Positions 43,225-57,100 are shown, counted from the first letter of the stretch. The stretch: 64,000 bases of DNA from Lepidonotus clava (GCA_936440205.1 OW387133.1:46526374-46590373); one strand, 5' to 3'. The notes: generated by a model from the letters alone, not told the origin. Program-made: numbers and translations.

Positions 43225-46006
43225 GTAAGTGAACACATGAGGCCGGGGTCAGTCGGGTCGGGGGGGAGGGGGTCGGCGTCATGGTCACGTGCAGGGTGTG
43301 GTCACGTGTGGCCCTTCACGTGCACCTGTTTATAGGACGTCTGGGCGGATGAAGATCGCTCATTTTATCTCACCAATTAACTCCTCCGATGCATTAGTCT
43401 CACGCCTCGCCTTCAGGACTTTGCCAGAAGGGGGCGCCTGTCTGTTGTTATCCCGTAACCCTAGAAGCATGCTATAAAAAGCTGTTGATGCACAAGAAAC
43501 TTCTTCCCTCATGTCCATGGCTGGCTCGGAAAGGTATATAAGGGTGGAAATGGTTTTATCAGGCTGTCTTGATTATACATGAAACCATATACCGTCTCAT
43601 GACAGTGTGGTTGGTATAAATACCATTTTAATTTCCGCTGGGACGAACATGCTTGACAGACCAACGAGACGGGCAAGGGACAGTGGATTGGAAATTATTT
43701 TTGTAGCTGGCTATGTAAAGAACAGCCTGACGTATGTTTTCATCCATAACTTCTTAAAGCATTTGATATAGCAAACTGGGGATCCAGTGAGGTTGCCAAG
43801 TGATATAAGGAGGTAGGAATAACAATTATAATATAGATGGATTAGTATGCCACTTGTGTCCTCAGTCCCCGCCTCAGTCCTCTATCCACGCACGTAAATT
43901 GTCGGTTGTAACTTCTCTCACAGCTCCAATTTATTAAGACTAATATAATGGAAACATTCCTCTAGTTGGTCCGCGCAAGCACTTCCTTAAGGACTTTAGT
44001 GACTAAAAGGGGTATAGTTCAATCTAAGTCCTTGCATGCTGCAGGACACCTATGACCGGACCTATGAACATTGGTTTGATGGCCTGCACTACACGTAACT
44101 ATACCTGTTGACATATTGGGTACACATAACGAACACGTCCTTCTCTTCACTGCCTGTGGGTTATAACCCCACCTAAATCAGAGGGTGGGATTTTTTTTAT
44201 TGATTCTATTTGATTCATTGCCGTACTTTGGCCCTCATTTGTATGGCAGTGAGACGCTTATCCAATGGGCCCGATGATGCCTGCTGAATATATGGGGACA
44301 GTGATCCGCACTAAATGAGTAGAGCCCCACAGCCAGCACGGCCCTGCTTCCCACTAAATGCTCTCCAAGAGTCCCATTCGGTCGGCCTTTACCAACTAGG
44401 CGAGGCACAGGGTGATTGTTTTGATTGACAGTGCCTCCAATTATGGCGGATAAGCATTATCTTTCATGTGGTAATAAGATAGTAAAACAGAGGCCCTTTA
44501 CTACCATCATCCCCCAGTTTCCAAGGAGAATGTTTTCCTTCCTGCATGGGGACGTTTGGCTGGCGTTGCCCACTGCTCCCCAGAGTAAATTACTCGCCCA
44601 AACCTGACTGTGTACAGTTACATTCACTCGTGAGGTGTATTGACAATCAAGTGGTTCGCGTCCTTCGGAAATAACCCACTGCGGTGGTGAGGGCCTTGTT
44701 TCAACAAGTCCTCCATGCCTCTTTGCAAGGGAATGGCAGTTAAAATCGATCCGAATTTGCATAAAAATAACAATTCTGGAAACACACAAAGACATCATGT
44801 TGATACAAGGGATGCGCCGGGGCCTGGCTTCTCGAGCAGCGCTGCAAGACAAATAGGGATGCAAATATGCATTACTACAAAAGCACTTCACGTCTCTTGT
44901 GACAGAAATGGAATTATCTAATTAGCATTCCAGTCCCATATGGCATTAGCGAAAGGGATAAACGTAGATTCCTGCATCAGTGTTGCTATTCATAAGAATA
45001 CAAGAAAGCATAGGTCAATTTGTGCAGCAGAATTCATGACAAAGTATAGTATGATTACTAATGCTCGGAAAATGGAAAGCAACACAATTAAATATAAGTC
45101 AGACATGACTGAGCATTTTCACATTTCAGTGACCCTCATAACCCAGCTACTCTCAATGTCAATTATCATTTTATTTTTCTAATTGTTTTCCATTTGTATG
45201 TATTCTTTCCTAGTAAATTGCTTCCAACCATTTCATGGCTATCTTAATCCTTACTTTGAATAGAAGTGAATTCAATAAGGTTAAATAGTTATTCTTTTAT
45301 TCCGACATAATAAATATGTATAATCTAATAGTGGTTTTGTTATAGGGGAAATGAAGATGGAAGTAGCAGTAGTGGATAGTTGTTTCATTAGCGATCACAC
45401 ATGGAAATACTAGTCCACTTCATCATGCAGAGAGCGGGCTTACAATAAACACCACTGTCTAATTCCAGCAGGACCAATGCCTCACACCACACCAGTCTCC
45501 CCACGCCCCTCACCGGCCATCACCAGTAGAGACAGTCGGCGCTATTTACCTGGTATTTTGCACGCAGACCAGCTTTTACCACACATTATACTAGTCTCGG
45601 TGCCAGGAAATGAGACCGAATGCACGAAAACAATCACCGAGTCTACTGGGAGACAGTATCTGTGCAAGCTCTGCAGTAGAAAATGGGGGCCCCGTCTCCA
45701 CGGCGTTAGCAGAAAAGGACTTTTCCTAGAAAGGTCGGTCTCCAGGGCGGAGGTGGCGCAGGGCTGCATCGACTGTAGAGGAGAGTGATCTGTGGTCTTA
45801 GAACCACGTCTATAGACCACCCGCAGTGTATGTTATTGAAGCCAAACAGCTAAATAGTAGCAATATCTGTAAAGTTATACATAGCAGTAAAAATATATGT
45901 TACAGTAAAAAGCAATTTGAAAATATTTAATCAGATGTTTTCTCATATTAAGAATTGGAAGAATGATAACAAAAGGTGAAAAATTGAATTGGAGAAAGGC
46001 ATTAAG
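43225..46006. other. Non-coding stretch
   Basis: GC-richer blocks at about 43250-43450 and 45460-45790 have short open frames on both strands but no recognised domain. The remainder is AT-rich. Confidence 0.45.
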
Positions 46007-46108
46007 GAGATGATGGTACACGTGTGAGCTACACGTGTGAGGTGACCTGGGTAAACCAGTGGGACGGCCAAGCTATCAGGTCAATGGGTCCCGTATTACC
46101 TGTCTCAG
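46007..46108 (+). CDS. Candidate internal exon, product unknown
   Basis: A 102-bp block reads DDGTRVSYTCEVTWVNQWDG then QAIRSMGPVLPVS and ends at a CAG|GTATGT donor. The frame is closed immediately upstream by TAA, and the AG at 46006 is a possible but pyrimidine-poor acceptor. YTCEVTW resembles the C-strand/W pattern of immunoglobulin-like folds, but one motif is not enough to assign it. The single exit base fits the block at 48377. Confidence 0.25.
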
Positions 46109-48376
46109 GTATGTGGCCTCTCCTCTCCAGGTCAACCAGCTGGGTCGTCCACTTGACCAGGGGTCAAAGTCCCCTAGATGCTAACCCTCAAAGGTCACCT
46201 TCAAAGACCCTGCACACACTAAAGTTCCAGCTATCAAAATGGTCTACGTTTTAGTTTAGATAGAATCTGCCTTCAGTAATCAATCATATCAGAGTGGGAA
46301 AAATGCGAATAACCTTCAGAATTCACTTTCAGATTCCCTTCATTTTTCAATTTAAGAGCACGAGATTTCAATCAGGATAACATGAATATACGACTTTTCG
46401 GTTCTGGAGTTATCTGTCTGTTCCAAGTAAAGGGGTCGACGTTTTGATTGTAATTTCGCTCATATTTTGCGTAGCTCCATTTGTTACCTCAACGTTATAA
46501 AATTAATGAATAACGGCAGTGTAACACTATTTTTAAAACAACTGTGAGTTGTATTCAGGTGAGAATAATAATTGGTACTTTTAACCATTTAAGTCAGGCT
46601 ATACACGTTCGCCCTGTTATGGGTAGATAAGAGTTGACACTCTAAACCAAGATGTGAGATATCTTGTGGTAGAGTTTACCATCATTTCCCGTAGGCATTT
46701 TCCAAAGGTTTCGGACCCCCCCCCCCATCCCATTGATGCACATAATAATTATTTGGTCTGTAATTCCTACAAGTATAAAGCTGTGGAAAATACATCCAAC
46801 TAGACGACGGCTTGGTGTAGACTTGATATTTATTAAGGTTTTTAAATCAGGGTCGAATTAACATGTTTCGGATTATTACATCCCTCATCAGAATTGATGC
46901 AATTCCTACAAGTAGCCTATGTACGCTTAAATAGATTACACCCTTACCTTGATGCACATGTGATGTGACCATAATATGACCATAATATACAGTGAGACCT
47001 GTCTCTATATATATGCACATGATCTGCCGGTTCGGCATTTCTGCAGAGAGTGTTTAGTTGTGTTTACACTGAGTGTGAGTGGGGTTAGAGAGGTGTATTG
47101 AGGGGTGCTGAGTGTTGACATGCGTCCCTGAGTGCTGTTTGGGTGTTTACAACACCTGTTCTCACCCTGCCATCACGCCGGATCATCTCCACACCCTATC
47201 GGCACGTCAGGGTTTAGCATTCAGGATAAGCGGAGTACGTGATTAATGGAAGACACTCCCTCATCTCATACAAACATTCTCATCCGCATGTAGCATTCTT
47301 TTTAGCAACTTATTTTGTAATAAACATCAGGGTTAATTAATAAACATCAGGGTTGCCCCTGGCTTTCGAAGTTATATATAGATAGTTTTGAAAAAAACCC
47401 AGATATAGATAATTATTATGGCGACCTAATTAAAAGGACTACTTTTGAGCTCCTTGATCCTATATCACATTGTAGTTCATATCAACAGGAGACCGGACAC
47501 CAATTCAAAATAAAGCATTATCTATTAATTATGATACAGATTAAACACATAAATAGTCCTCTAATCTTGAAAGTACTATCCGAATTGACGTATTGAGCAA
47601 AGTGTCATTGTCAAAATTCACAGTTAAGAAAATAGATTATCACGTTTTCTGAATGTTCTACATGTGTATTGACTTTGCAAGGTGACGCTGCTCACAACAG
47701 ACAGTAAACTTTGTGTGCAGTAGGCACTGGCCAGTGGAATTACTGCTGTGGCCTATCACTTCTGCATATACCCTTCCCAGTCAAGGAACCACTTGACGAT
47801 AACCCTGGGATACTCTGTGAGGCGTTCTGGTAAACTAACCTTACAATCTGCCGACAATCTGCGACGTGACAATAAGGTTCCGCGCGTCTCTTCCTTGACT
47901 GGCCATTCCTTTTTTCTTCGCACGGGCCGTAGACCTTAAATACCCACATGCAAAAGTATCTCATGACGTATTGACGTATCTATTACTTCTGCTTAATACA
48001 TACCTCTTTCATATTCATACGAATACTTTACTTTATAAAGTATTACCATAAACTGTAGGTTATGGTCTCATAACTAGTTAGTTCTGTAGTCTTTGAAAGG
48101 AGAATACTGGCCAAACAACCTCTAGATAAAAAAAAGTGGCTGAATTCTGAACCTATCCCAAACCCTATCTGCAACAGTGCCCGCTTTCAATTCCAAACCT
48201 CTAAAGTTGCCTCTTCTTTCAACAGGGCCGCCTACACACCCTCTGCCCCCTGCCCTCTGCCCATCGACATGCTGATATCCTACCATGTCACAGAAAACCA
48301 ACTGACAAAGTCTCAGCGGGGGTTCTCCAGCCCGTCATGGCCTCAACCTTTCAGACTGTGCTTGGAGAGTAAACAG
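46109..48376. other. AT-rich non-coding stretch
   Basis: No gene recognised. A poly-C run lies near 46709-46722. Confidence 0.5.
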
Positions 48377-48551
48377 TTTACCTTCTAGATGTCAGACCCC
48401 GTGGAGACGTCGAGCTGCTCCGAGCCATACCTCAGGCCTTCAAAGCAGTCACTATGACCAGAGCGCTGCATTATGAACCATGCGGATTACATAGTGGGAT
48501 TCCAGTTGCAGGAAGTCCGCTAGTCGAGAAATACAATGCATACAGCCTATA
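48377..48551 (+). CDS. Candidate terminal exon, product unknown
   Basis: From the AG at 48376 the frame reads YLLDVRPRGDVELLRAIPQA, then FKAVTMTRALHYEPCGLHSG and a short tail to a TAA at 48549-48551. Its two leading bases complete the codon left by the exon at 46007 (G plus TT, valine). Composition is coding-like. The acceptor AAACAG has a modest upstream tract. No family recognised and no close poly(A) signal. Confidence 0.25.
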
Positions 48552-51500
48552 ACCCTAGAAATATTAAGAAAGATATGTAGACATCTGGGCCCATACAATG
48601 ATATGTGATCCCGGTTTTCATTGCATTTTCGGGTACATTGTGGAAGGACAAGATAGGACCACCCGGTCCCCCTACTTTAACCATAGACATACATGAGTCT
48701 CTTTACTTTGCTTTAACAAGATTACCATTAATGCTTGTAGTAGATGGCATTATGATTGGTAAATTAATGTTTATTTACATTGACCCACTTCCTGAATACC
48801 GATGATCTGTGTCACCAACAAAAGAATTCTAAAATTAATGGTATACTAGTAGACGAAACTGTCTGAAGGAGAACATGCCAGCAAAAATCCTGCCTTCGGC
48901 TTGTCGGTAAATGAGGTACTCTATTGCCCCAGGCCAGGCATAGTAGGTAACTCCAAAGGTGACGCTACCATTTAAGTTCTAATCATGGCCTTCTGACTTC
49001 TGACTTTTTAATTAAACATGCCCGGAAGAAACATATATCAGTTTACTGAAAACGCCTCTCCTGTTACTGCAAGAGGAAGTAAAGTCCCAATGTGTACCAC
49101 CTTAATTTGAGTCACACCTACATACCAATATGCATACACTGTTGGAGCCCCCAGGGTGATCAACAGTGGTGGGCCATCGGAAAGAGTGACGTAGACCCGG
49201 GGCCAGGATATTTACTACACATAGATGAATGCTGAAAACTTGTAATATTACATGGTCGACTGCCCTGGGGCTTTAATAGAAGTTCCGAAAGAAATTGTAT
49301 GAATATCACTGATTCACATTATGAGACGAGGGTAACTGTGTATCCAATCGCCCACTCGTCGTTAGGAGGTCGTCATCGTAAGACATCAATTACATACAAG
49401 TACAGCAGTAGTCTCGGGTTGGAGCAGCAGTGCTTGGAGAGTGATGACTCAGTGCACGCCACCTGGTAGATGACTCAGGAAGCAGACTGGTGGCTGGAGG
49501 AGCTGCTCAGACCCACTCATGTCTGAGCTGCTCGCCCCGACGTCCCTCCGCTTCCCGCTGCTGCCAGTCGCAGAAGTAAGCTATATCTGGGGGCTTAATC
49601 TGCCCCCTCCCTGTTCTCCCAAAATGGCCATAATTCATAAGCCATTAGGAAGCTTGGTAGGGGACGGCGGGCGGGACGAGGGCGTAGGAGGGGGTCCCAC
49701 AGCTTAACCCACAGCCCTCCATCTCCGCGGACCCGAGACGACGGGTTACTGGGGTCAGGGTGGGGCATTAAGTGGGATCAGTGACTGTTGATATGTACTA
49801 ACCCACGGTCACTCTCTGCTCATTTGACCACTGTGTGGCCAGACTTCCATATATATAGTGCTCACGTACGAACCTTTGTCTCAGACATAAGGTATGATCA
49901 TAAGACACACGTCCAGGAAACGACCCCTGTGTGCCGCGAGATTTCCCTTAGACTGAACCAAACTATTTTCAAAAAAGAATGTTATACCCTCGGGGCGATT
50001 TCTGTGCTTACTAATAAGGCTAATCACAAATCAGTGTGCCATGATTAGTACCTAGAGGGGTTAGTGAGGATTTAACCGTATTACTCTCTCTTTGAGACTA
50101 TTTCGCTATATGTTTTGTGACTAATTCATTAATCGGATTAACTTTAATGCGGAAACTTCTAATAAGATGGCATTGGTCTCGGTTGTTGTACATAGTGATG
50201 GTAATGATGGATATTGAATTGTGGAAATATGTATGATATATTTGAATGTCCAATGGACAGTAAACTGGTCAGGTGTTAAAGAATTTACTGAATGGAGGTC
50301 ATCGAACGGTTCTTTTATTTTCATATGAATGTTCAAAGCTGAAACCTCATATCATTCAGCCAGGTGTAACATTCTTTGAACGTGGCCAAAATTACATTGG
50401 GTACATGCAGAATAGTTATATGATACGGACATAGAGCCTGGTTATTGGTTTGTGGCTTTGACCGCTTCCTTGTTCAATACGTTTACTTTGAATCCGGGAG
50501 ATTGTTCAAACATCTATTTTCTATATCATTCTAAACAATTCCGATATGAATTCTTCGGATCCTATATATACTCTGTCCAAAGTAATGTATATTATTTGTT
50601 GATCCATTAATGTAACGTCATATTCTACTGAGTGGTTTCACTCAAATCATCTTACCTAAACTTTATGTGCATTGCCAGACGCCCAGGGAGATTCACCCAG
50701 GCAAGAAGTCGGATAGATCTAGTGATGTTTTTCCCTGATCACCTGTCAACACACATTGCCTTTTTCCATCTCGCCTTGTTTGCCTGGCCATGCTTGACTT
50801 TGTATTGACCACTTCAATTCGACTTCCCTAATCAATCAAACCATAGCCCACTCAAAAAGTCAAGGTTATCCAGGCATTACTGTCTGCATGAGTCAGCTAA
50901 CAGGGTTTGTTTTTCTGATAATAGTCTCCGAATCGACTTTTCTTGTTGCTGTGTTCCAATAACTATGGTCCTTTTATACCAGTTAAAGCTGACGTCAGCA
51001 ATCTATTCAGGCACCAGGACACCCATAATGAGCCATACAATTAGCATTATGAAGTTATCCATATTAAACAATAACTAACAGTTTTCAACCCCCTTAATGC
51101 GTACATACTTAATGGAATGCCTCTTAGCCGCAGTCGAAATTCAAAGAATAATTATTGGTCATTTTTCCTGGCATCTAAATATGTCAACACAACATAAATT
51201 TTACAAACGGTGCTCCGTGCACCGGAATGTCCGGTTTGGTTCCCTTTAACCCCAACCATCGGCCACACAGAGAACGTCCGACGTGTTTCTAACGCCGACC
51301 CAGGGACGACCTCCTCTTGGTGGTCAATTTAATTTGTTCGCAATTTCCCGCGGCCTTGTACCAAGGCCAAGAGCGTAGTAAGCCGTAAGGGAAGTATACG
51401 TTATTCCGTCAGTATTTGAAGGGTTTGGCACCCGGTTTGGCACAAGCGTGTGTTTTTCTTTCTTAAAAACCAAATATCAGCATACGTTGTTTTCCTCAAA

Positions 51501-52244
51501 AGAACATCATACCCTTATATATTGTAGGGTTCCTCGTGCTCGACGTGTATATAAGGAAATTTTATATGTGAAAAAGCGTATACTCTTGCACTGGTTCAAA
51601 CATTCCCTTTTCGTCAAAACCGTCCATGTTTACACACAATTAAATAGTCAAATGTCAAATCTGAAGCAAGGTTACTTAATAATTGCTAAATGTATAACGA
51701 TGTTGACATTGGATTTGTAATACCAGACATGAGTAAACCCTATCCACTTTGCCTGAATTGAATTGATTTTAAATGTTAAATTGATTCCCTCGACTTGGAT
51801 CTCAGTGAGGGTACGTAGAGGAGGTGATCCCCTCCTGTGGCCCACATCTTCCGCTGGCCGCCTCCAGCCACCCTCCTGCACTATATTGCTGGGGTTTAAT
51901 GTCAGCAGAGAGCCAATTCTTACCGCCGATTAGCCGCCAACCATTAGACGCGTCATCAAAAAGGCCAGTGCCTCTATCGGTGACCTTTTTGACTATGTCC
52001 AGAGGCAGGCAAACTCAATCCGACCTTTCGGGCGTGCAGGTCAATGGGTAATTCACCGCTCAGTGGGGTGATACAGGCACTGCCAATGTTTACCTACACT
52101 ACATCTTCACCTGCTCAGTCGTGCGAGTGGGCCATGTGTAAAAGGGATGATCAAAGTGCATGTCACTAACACAGAAATATTTATAAAACAGCATAATAAC
52201 ATACGGTTTGAAATGATAACTAAATAAATATGTGCGCTGTCTTG
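48552..52244. other. Non-coding stretch
   Basis: No gene recognised. GC-rich islands lie at about 49440-49770, 51215-51400 and 51825-52090. The last contains a short open block (VPLSVTFLTMSRGRQTQSD) before a weak GTAATT donor near 52049, too poorly supported to call. Confidence 0.45.
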
Positions 52245-52529
52245 TTAAAGCCCCGTCCCCACGGGTGAAAAAAGTCGACGATAAACTAAGAACGATAAAC
52301 TGGAGTTTATCGTCGGTGAAGCCAGGTCCTAGTAGACAGACTGGCACCAAGTAATTATAGAAGCCACACTGTTTTCTGACGATAGAAACGGCCGCCACAG
52401 ATACTACCGTCATCGTCGACGATAAACATATTAAACAGGCCTAATATTTCGGTAGAAATCACCAACGATGGAAGGGGTTTATCGTTCGTCAGCCTGGCGC
52501 CAGTTTATGGACGATAAACCCCTCTTTAA

Positions 52530-53004
52530 GCCCCGTCCCCACGAGAGTAAACAGTCGACGATAAACTATGAACGACAAAGGTGACTTCATCGTCGACGAT
52601 GAAGGAGTGAAGCCAGGGCCCCATAGACAGGCTGGCACCAGGTAATTAAAGAAGCCACATGGTTTTCCGACGATGAGAAGGGCCGACAAAGAATGTCTCC
52701 TCGTCGTCGACGATAAACATATTAAACAGGCCTAATTTTACGGTGAAAAACACCGACGATAAGTGGATATAACGTCCGCCAGCCTGGCGCCGTTTTCTGG
52801 ACGATAAACATTTCTTTATCGTCCAATATTCATCGTCCATCGTGTCCCAACAAAAAAAACAATATACTTTTTCATTGACGATGAGTTTCCCGTCGTCGAC
52901 GATGAGTTTCCCGTCGTCGACGATGAGTTTCCCGTCGTCGACGGTGGGATTTCCAGATGATAAACGTTTATCGGCCGACTACTTGTTCCCCGTGGGGACA
53001 GGGC
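52530..53004. mobile_element. Second copy of the same TTAA element, nested in the first
   Basis: This 475-bp copy has ends GCCCCGTCCCCACG and CGTGGGGACAGGGC and is flanked by TTAA at 52526-52529 and 53005-53008. The host copy's sequence continues across the insertion (GATAAACCCCTCTTTAA to TCGTCCACAAACTC), matching the uninterrupted GATAAACATTTC and TATCGTCCAATATTC of this inner copy. The alignment shows directly that the element jumped into a TTAA inside its own relative. Confidence 0.9.
52875..52946. repeat. 21-bp tandem repeats containing SalI-type palindromes
   Basis: Three tandem copies of a 21-bp unit, GACGATGAGTTTCCCGTCGT followed by C, with a degenerate fourth. The outer copy has the equivalent array at about 53684-53750. 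The GTCGTCGACGAT core is itself palindromic. Confidence 0.85.
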
Positions 53005-53053
53005 TTAATCGTCCACAAACTCATCGTCCATCGCGTCCCAACGAAAAAACATA

Positions 53054-53668
53054 ATGCCCTGTTTCCACCAAAAAGACTGGATCAAACTTGAACGATTTCT
53101 TCAACAGACAAATACAGACGACTTTTTTGTCAACAAAAATCGTTCATCAGTAATGATTTTTTGGACGATTTTCTGTTTCCACCAAAAGACCATGAAACGA
53201 TTTAACAGACGATTTTACCAACGATTTTACCAACGATTTTTCCAACGAGTTAATGAAACATTACTTTTATTTAACTTTATTAATTTCAATTTATTATGAG
53301 AACATCTAAAATTTTAATTTTGTGTCTGATATGTATCTTATTTGATTATACATGTGTTATTTACTGAATCGTCCAATGAAATCCTGTTTCCACCAAAAGA
53401 TGAACACAAGATTTGTCTAGAAAAATCGTCCAACAAGCCAAAATCGTCCAAAATTATTTAACATGTCAAATAATTTGTCTGGCATCTGTGGGGGATTTTT
53501 TTTCAGCCGACAAGGTCAAAAATCGTCCATTGAAATTGGTCTTTTGAACGATTTTTTGTTTCCACCAACAGATTTGTTGAACGATTTACCAGAATTTATA
53601 AATCTGGACGATTTATACGAGTATTTTGGAATCGTTTGAAGAAAGATCTTTTGGTGGAAACAGGGCAT
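53054..53668. mobile_element. TA-flanked inverted-repeat element nested in the TTAA element
   Basis: The ends ATGCCCTGTTTCCACCAAAA and its reverse complement bound 615 bp, flanked by TA at 53052-53053 and 53669-53670. The inner TTAA copy shows the empty site. The interior repeats the motif TGTTTCCACCAAAAGA several times and is rich in AACGATTT/AATCGTCC. A TA duplication suggests Tc1/mariner-like or another TA-targeting superfamily; no transposase is present. Confidence 0.85.
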
Positions 53669-54095
53669 TACAATTTTTCATCGACGATGAGTTTCTCGTC
53701 GTTGACGATAAGTTTTCCGTCGTCGACGATGAGTTTCCCGTCGTCGACGGCGGGATTTTCGGACGATAAACGTTTATCGGCCGACTAGCTGTTCCCCGTG
53801 GGGACGGGGCTTTAACACTGGTCGCTGAGATTTGCATTTTGAAACAGGAGAATATAAGCAAGACCATTTACTCAAAACACTGGAGCATTATGTCACACTG
53901 ACTAAAAAGCAGTTTTGTTAAAAAGAGATATAATAATCAGTGAATAAAAATATCACGAGTATGAAATAGTGAAACTATTATAATAATCCCCGGACGGTTC
54001 TATGGTAATTATACACTGTATGCTAACAATAATACATCATATCTAATATGATACATTGCTCTTTCTTTCAAGAAACAGACACTTTTTTTCTCCAG

Positions 54096-54175
54096 GCCGT
54101 AATTGGTGGCAATAAGGCTGAGTTTATTGTTTTCGGGAGAGATGTGAACTATGATGTAGGAGACCAGCCATCCAG
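54096..54175 (+). CDS. Candidate internal exon with strong splice sites, product unknown
   Basis: An 80-bp block lies between an excellent acceptor (ACTTTTTTTCTCCAG) and a consensus donor (CCAG|GTGAGT). It reads AVIGGNKAEFIVFGRDVNYD then VGDQPS, phase 0 in and two bases out. The entry phase fits 43162-43224, and the exit phase fits the exon that starts at 57670. It is the best splice-site pair in the window. The protein is not recognised. Confidence 0.5.
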
Positions 54176-57100
54176 GTGAGTAGCTCCTGTGCAGGTGAGC
54201 AGCTCCCCGTGTTGATGAGCTGCTCCTTATCTGCCCACTACCACATTTCTGTACCGCTTGACTTGACTGCCTTTTTGTCCTGCTAGCTCGGCATTCAGGA
54301 TGGATGGGGAGTGTTGAACCTCGGCTAATAATCAGAACATAAAAAACTGCCTCCTCCTGCTCATAGCGAGCGGTGGGCCCCGAGCCCCCGTCTGATATGT
54401 GTCAGGCAGGTATGCTTAGAGCTGCAGGGTACTCAGGTGCGCCCGGAGGGGGCTGCCAGGTGTGTGTTGGGTAAGCTAATACCGACCGATGGGAAAATAC
54501 CAACCTCCAGGGTGGGCGGGGTCGGGGGGAGGGCGTGGTGTGCACCTCCAGGCGGGGTGGTGGGCCAAGGACGACCAGGAGCCCTGACTACCAGCAGCAT
54601 TAATCATTGCGTTAGTGGGCATGGGAATTAGTGGGGAAGGGAGAGTTAAAAAGGGATAGGAAGACATACGGATAGAGAAAGAGACAGACATGGAGGCAGG
54701 TAGGCATACAGATAGACAGGTTGACACAGAGTTAAAGAAAGGAGGATTGATCTCGAAGAAATCGTATAAATAAATCAACATTCGAACAAACGATTTGTCA
54801 TAGTCTAAGCGAAAGGACGTTAGGAAGCACATTCACACATTATTTTGATATAAAGTGATTTATTTCCATTTCTCAGGGTACAGTTGTACAAAGAAGGTCC
54901 AAAGGATTAAAAAGATTATCAAACAAATAACTAATTCCTTTAGTTTCATCTTACTCTTCGAGTGATCCACAACTTAACAAAGGCTGTGGGGTGAAGGATA
55001 TTTCCCCAAGAACATAAACAGATCCCATATTAATATTTATATCAACGCGAGCAGGGGATGGCCATGAAATACTGGTCTCCTGTCTAAAAACATAGATGGC
55101 AGTACACTATATCTCAAGACTGTGGAAGACCGGCGATACCCAAACATGAACTACTAACAACTGGTAAAAATACACTTTAAAAAAGATCAGATACAAAAAG
55201 ATATTTGGACATCGACATCTCAGAAACTCTTAACATAATTATTTCTCGAGGGAATTGCCTTTCGGAATCCTTGTATATAGATTTGTCTATAATATCAAAA
55301 GTTGGTTAACCTTTCGGTAATTCCATCATTCCGGGGATTGATTTAGATTTGTGAACCCTTTAAAGGGTATCATTGAGAAATACAGAAAATAATCTAATTA
55401 TGTGTGTCGAACTCAATAATCATTTGGCAGAAATGGTTTAAATTGGAATGACATAGCAGGAGCCATGAGAACTGCCTTAGATGGAGTCAACTGGCGGGGG
55501 GCGGCGTTCTGACTGGGTGAGCTCGTGGTGAGCACCTCACACCGACTCATACCAGCTCAGCGGACCCGCCGTGACGAATGCCCCTTTCACGGCCATCACC
55601 TGGTCGTCAGGATGTGTTTTCAACCTCCTATTGGCAGGGAGCGCTTCTCCACATGTCGAGAGGGGAAACTCGAGCCGTGCCACATGGGTTTGATGATGTC
55701 CTTTTCAGCTGCTGCCCCAACATAATGGCAGCATGACCCATAGTTAATAGAATGGGGCTCAGCCGTAAGTGACGGGCTATAAGTGAGTTGACCGCCCCGA
55801 TCCTGCCCCCCGGCTACACGTGGTTTGAGGCACTGTTGGAGAATAGAACTACGGCAGGAGTCGGCAGGAGCACTGTGTCATAATTTATAGTTAGACAAAA
55901 CCAGACTTTTCCTCCAGACCGCAGGGGAAGTTCACACGAGGCTTATTTCTACCACAGCTGTTTCCGACGCGTTCAAGCACAGGATTTAAATCCAACAGAG
56001 GGTAGCGCAAGGTGTTAAAATCATAGGTTAATGCAACATTAAAGTTTGAATGTGGCTTATATGCACTAGATTAAACAATTCCGTTAGAGTATATATACTC
56101 TCACAACGGTCTTGGGTCGGCATAGAGGTCAAAAGTAGTGCCTTTTTAAAATGTGACATCAGCCAAAGATTAGGACTTCTCCGCTCTCGACTCCAAAATG
56201 TCAATTCAATATAAAGCCGATGGCGGAGGTAAACCTGGGGCCGGGTGATGTATGTGGAGTAGAGACGGGGTGGGTCGACGGCCAGGGCCCGGTTTCCTGA
56301 ACGACTCCATCATTTCCCCCTGTTTTATAGGGCACAGCGCAGGATAAACCTCCAGTTTGATTACGGAGTATATTACTTTTAGGGGTGTATAGCAATTTAT
56401 TTTAGACTTTGAATAACTGTACGGTAATCGATATCCACTAAAGAAAATATGCGGTCCATAACGGATCGCATAACAACGTCAAATCCAAGAACTGAGTGTG
56501 ATGGGAGAACACGAAAGAGAAGGAATACAATCCTTATCCTCATCCGCTGAAGGGAGGGAAAGGAAATTTCAAGTTGGATTCGTATCTTGAACTAGGCCAG
56601 TCCTTATTTGGGTTGTTATCAAGATTGTTCTCTTCATTTCAGAGTAGAGGGTCGGTTAATTAGCGCGGGTTAAAATAGTCGGCGACTGACGCGGCGTGAT
56701 ACGGGGTGCGGACTGAAAGTGAGCCCGAAGCCACATTACCGAATGGCTTCTGGAGTGGCTTCAGCACGGGAAGTCATTTGTCACCGGAGAAAATGAGATT
56801 GGCTCCAAGGTTTTTATTCTATATTGAACTCAAACTATACCCGTTTGTTAAGTCTCAAGTTTGTTACTCTGTGCAGTTGTAGCTCACGGTCGGTAGACGT
56901 TTTTAGACAGTTTGCATTGTGGTTGTAGTCTCCTGGCCAATCCGGTGATAAATGTCATGATTATAGCAATTAGCCTTAATATGAAGACTGCGAGGAGATC
57001 TCATTTTGATAATGTAGTGAATAACAATAAGAGTGACTTTCTTACTGCACAGTTATTTTTCTTTTCCCATATGATACTTCTACACGAAATGGCTTTTTAA

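Larger units (their letters stand above)
52249..53811. mobile_element. TTAA-flanked non-autonomous DNA element, host copy carrying two insertions
   Basis: The ends are inverted repeats: AGCCCCGTCCCCACGG on the left and CCGTGGGGACGGGGCT on the right, flanked by TTAA at 52245-52248 and 53812-53815. After removing the two insertions the element is about 467 bp, the same size as the inner copy. The interior is rich in GACGATAAAC and GTCGTCGACGAT repeats in both orientations. TTAA target duplications point to the piggyBac or Kolobok superfamilies; no transposase is present, so the superfamily is not decided. Confidence 0.85.

Noticed and set aside
45570-45780. Zinc-finger-like YLCKLCSRKWG in a plus-strand frame
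   Set aside because: Only one CxxC pair is present, with no second ligand pair at the right spacing.
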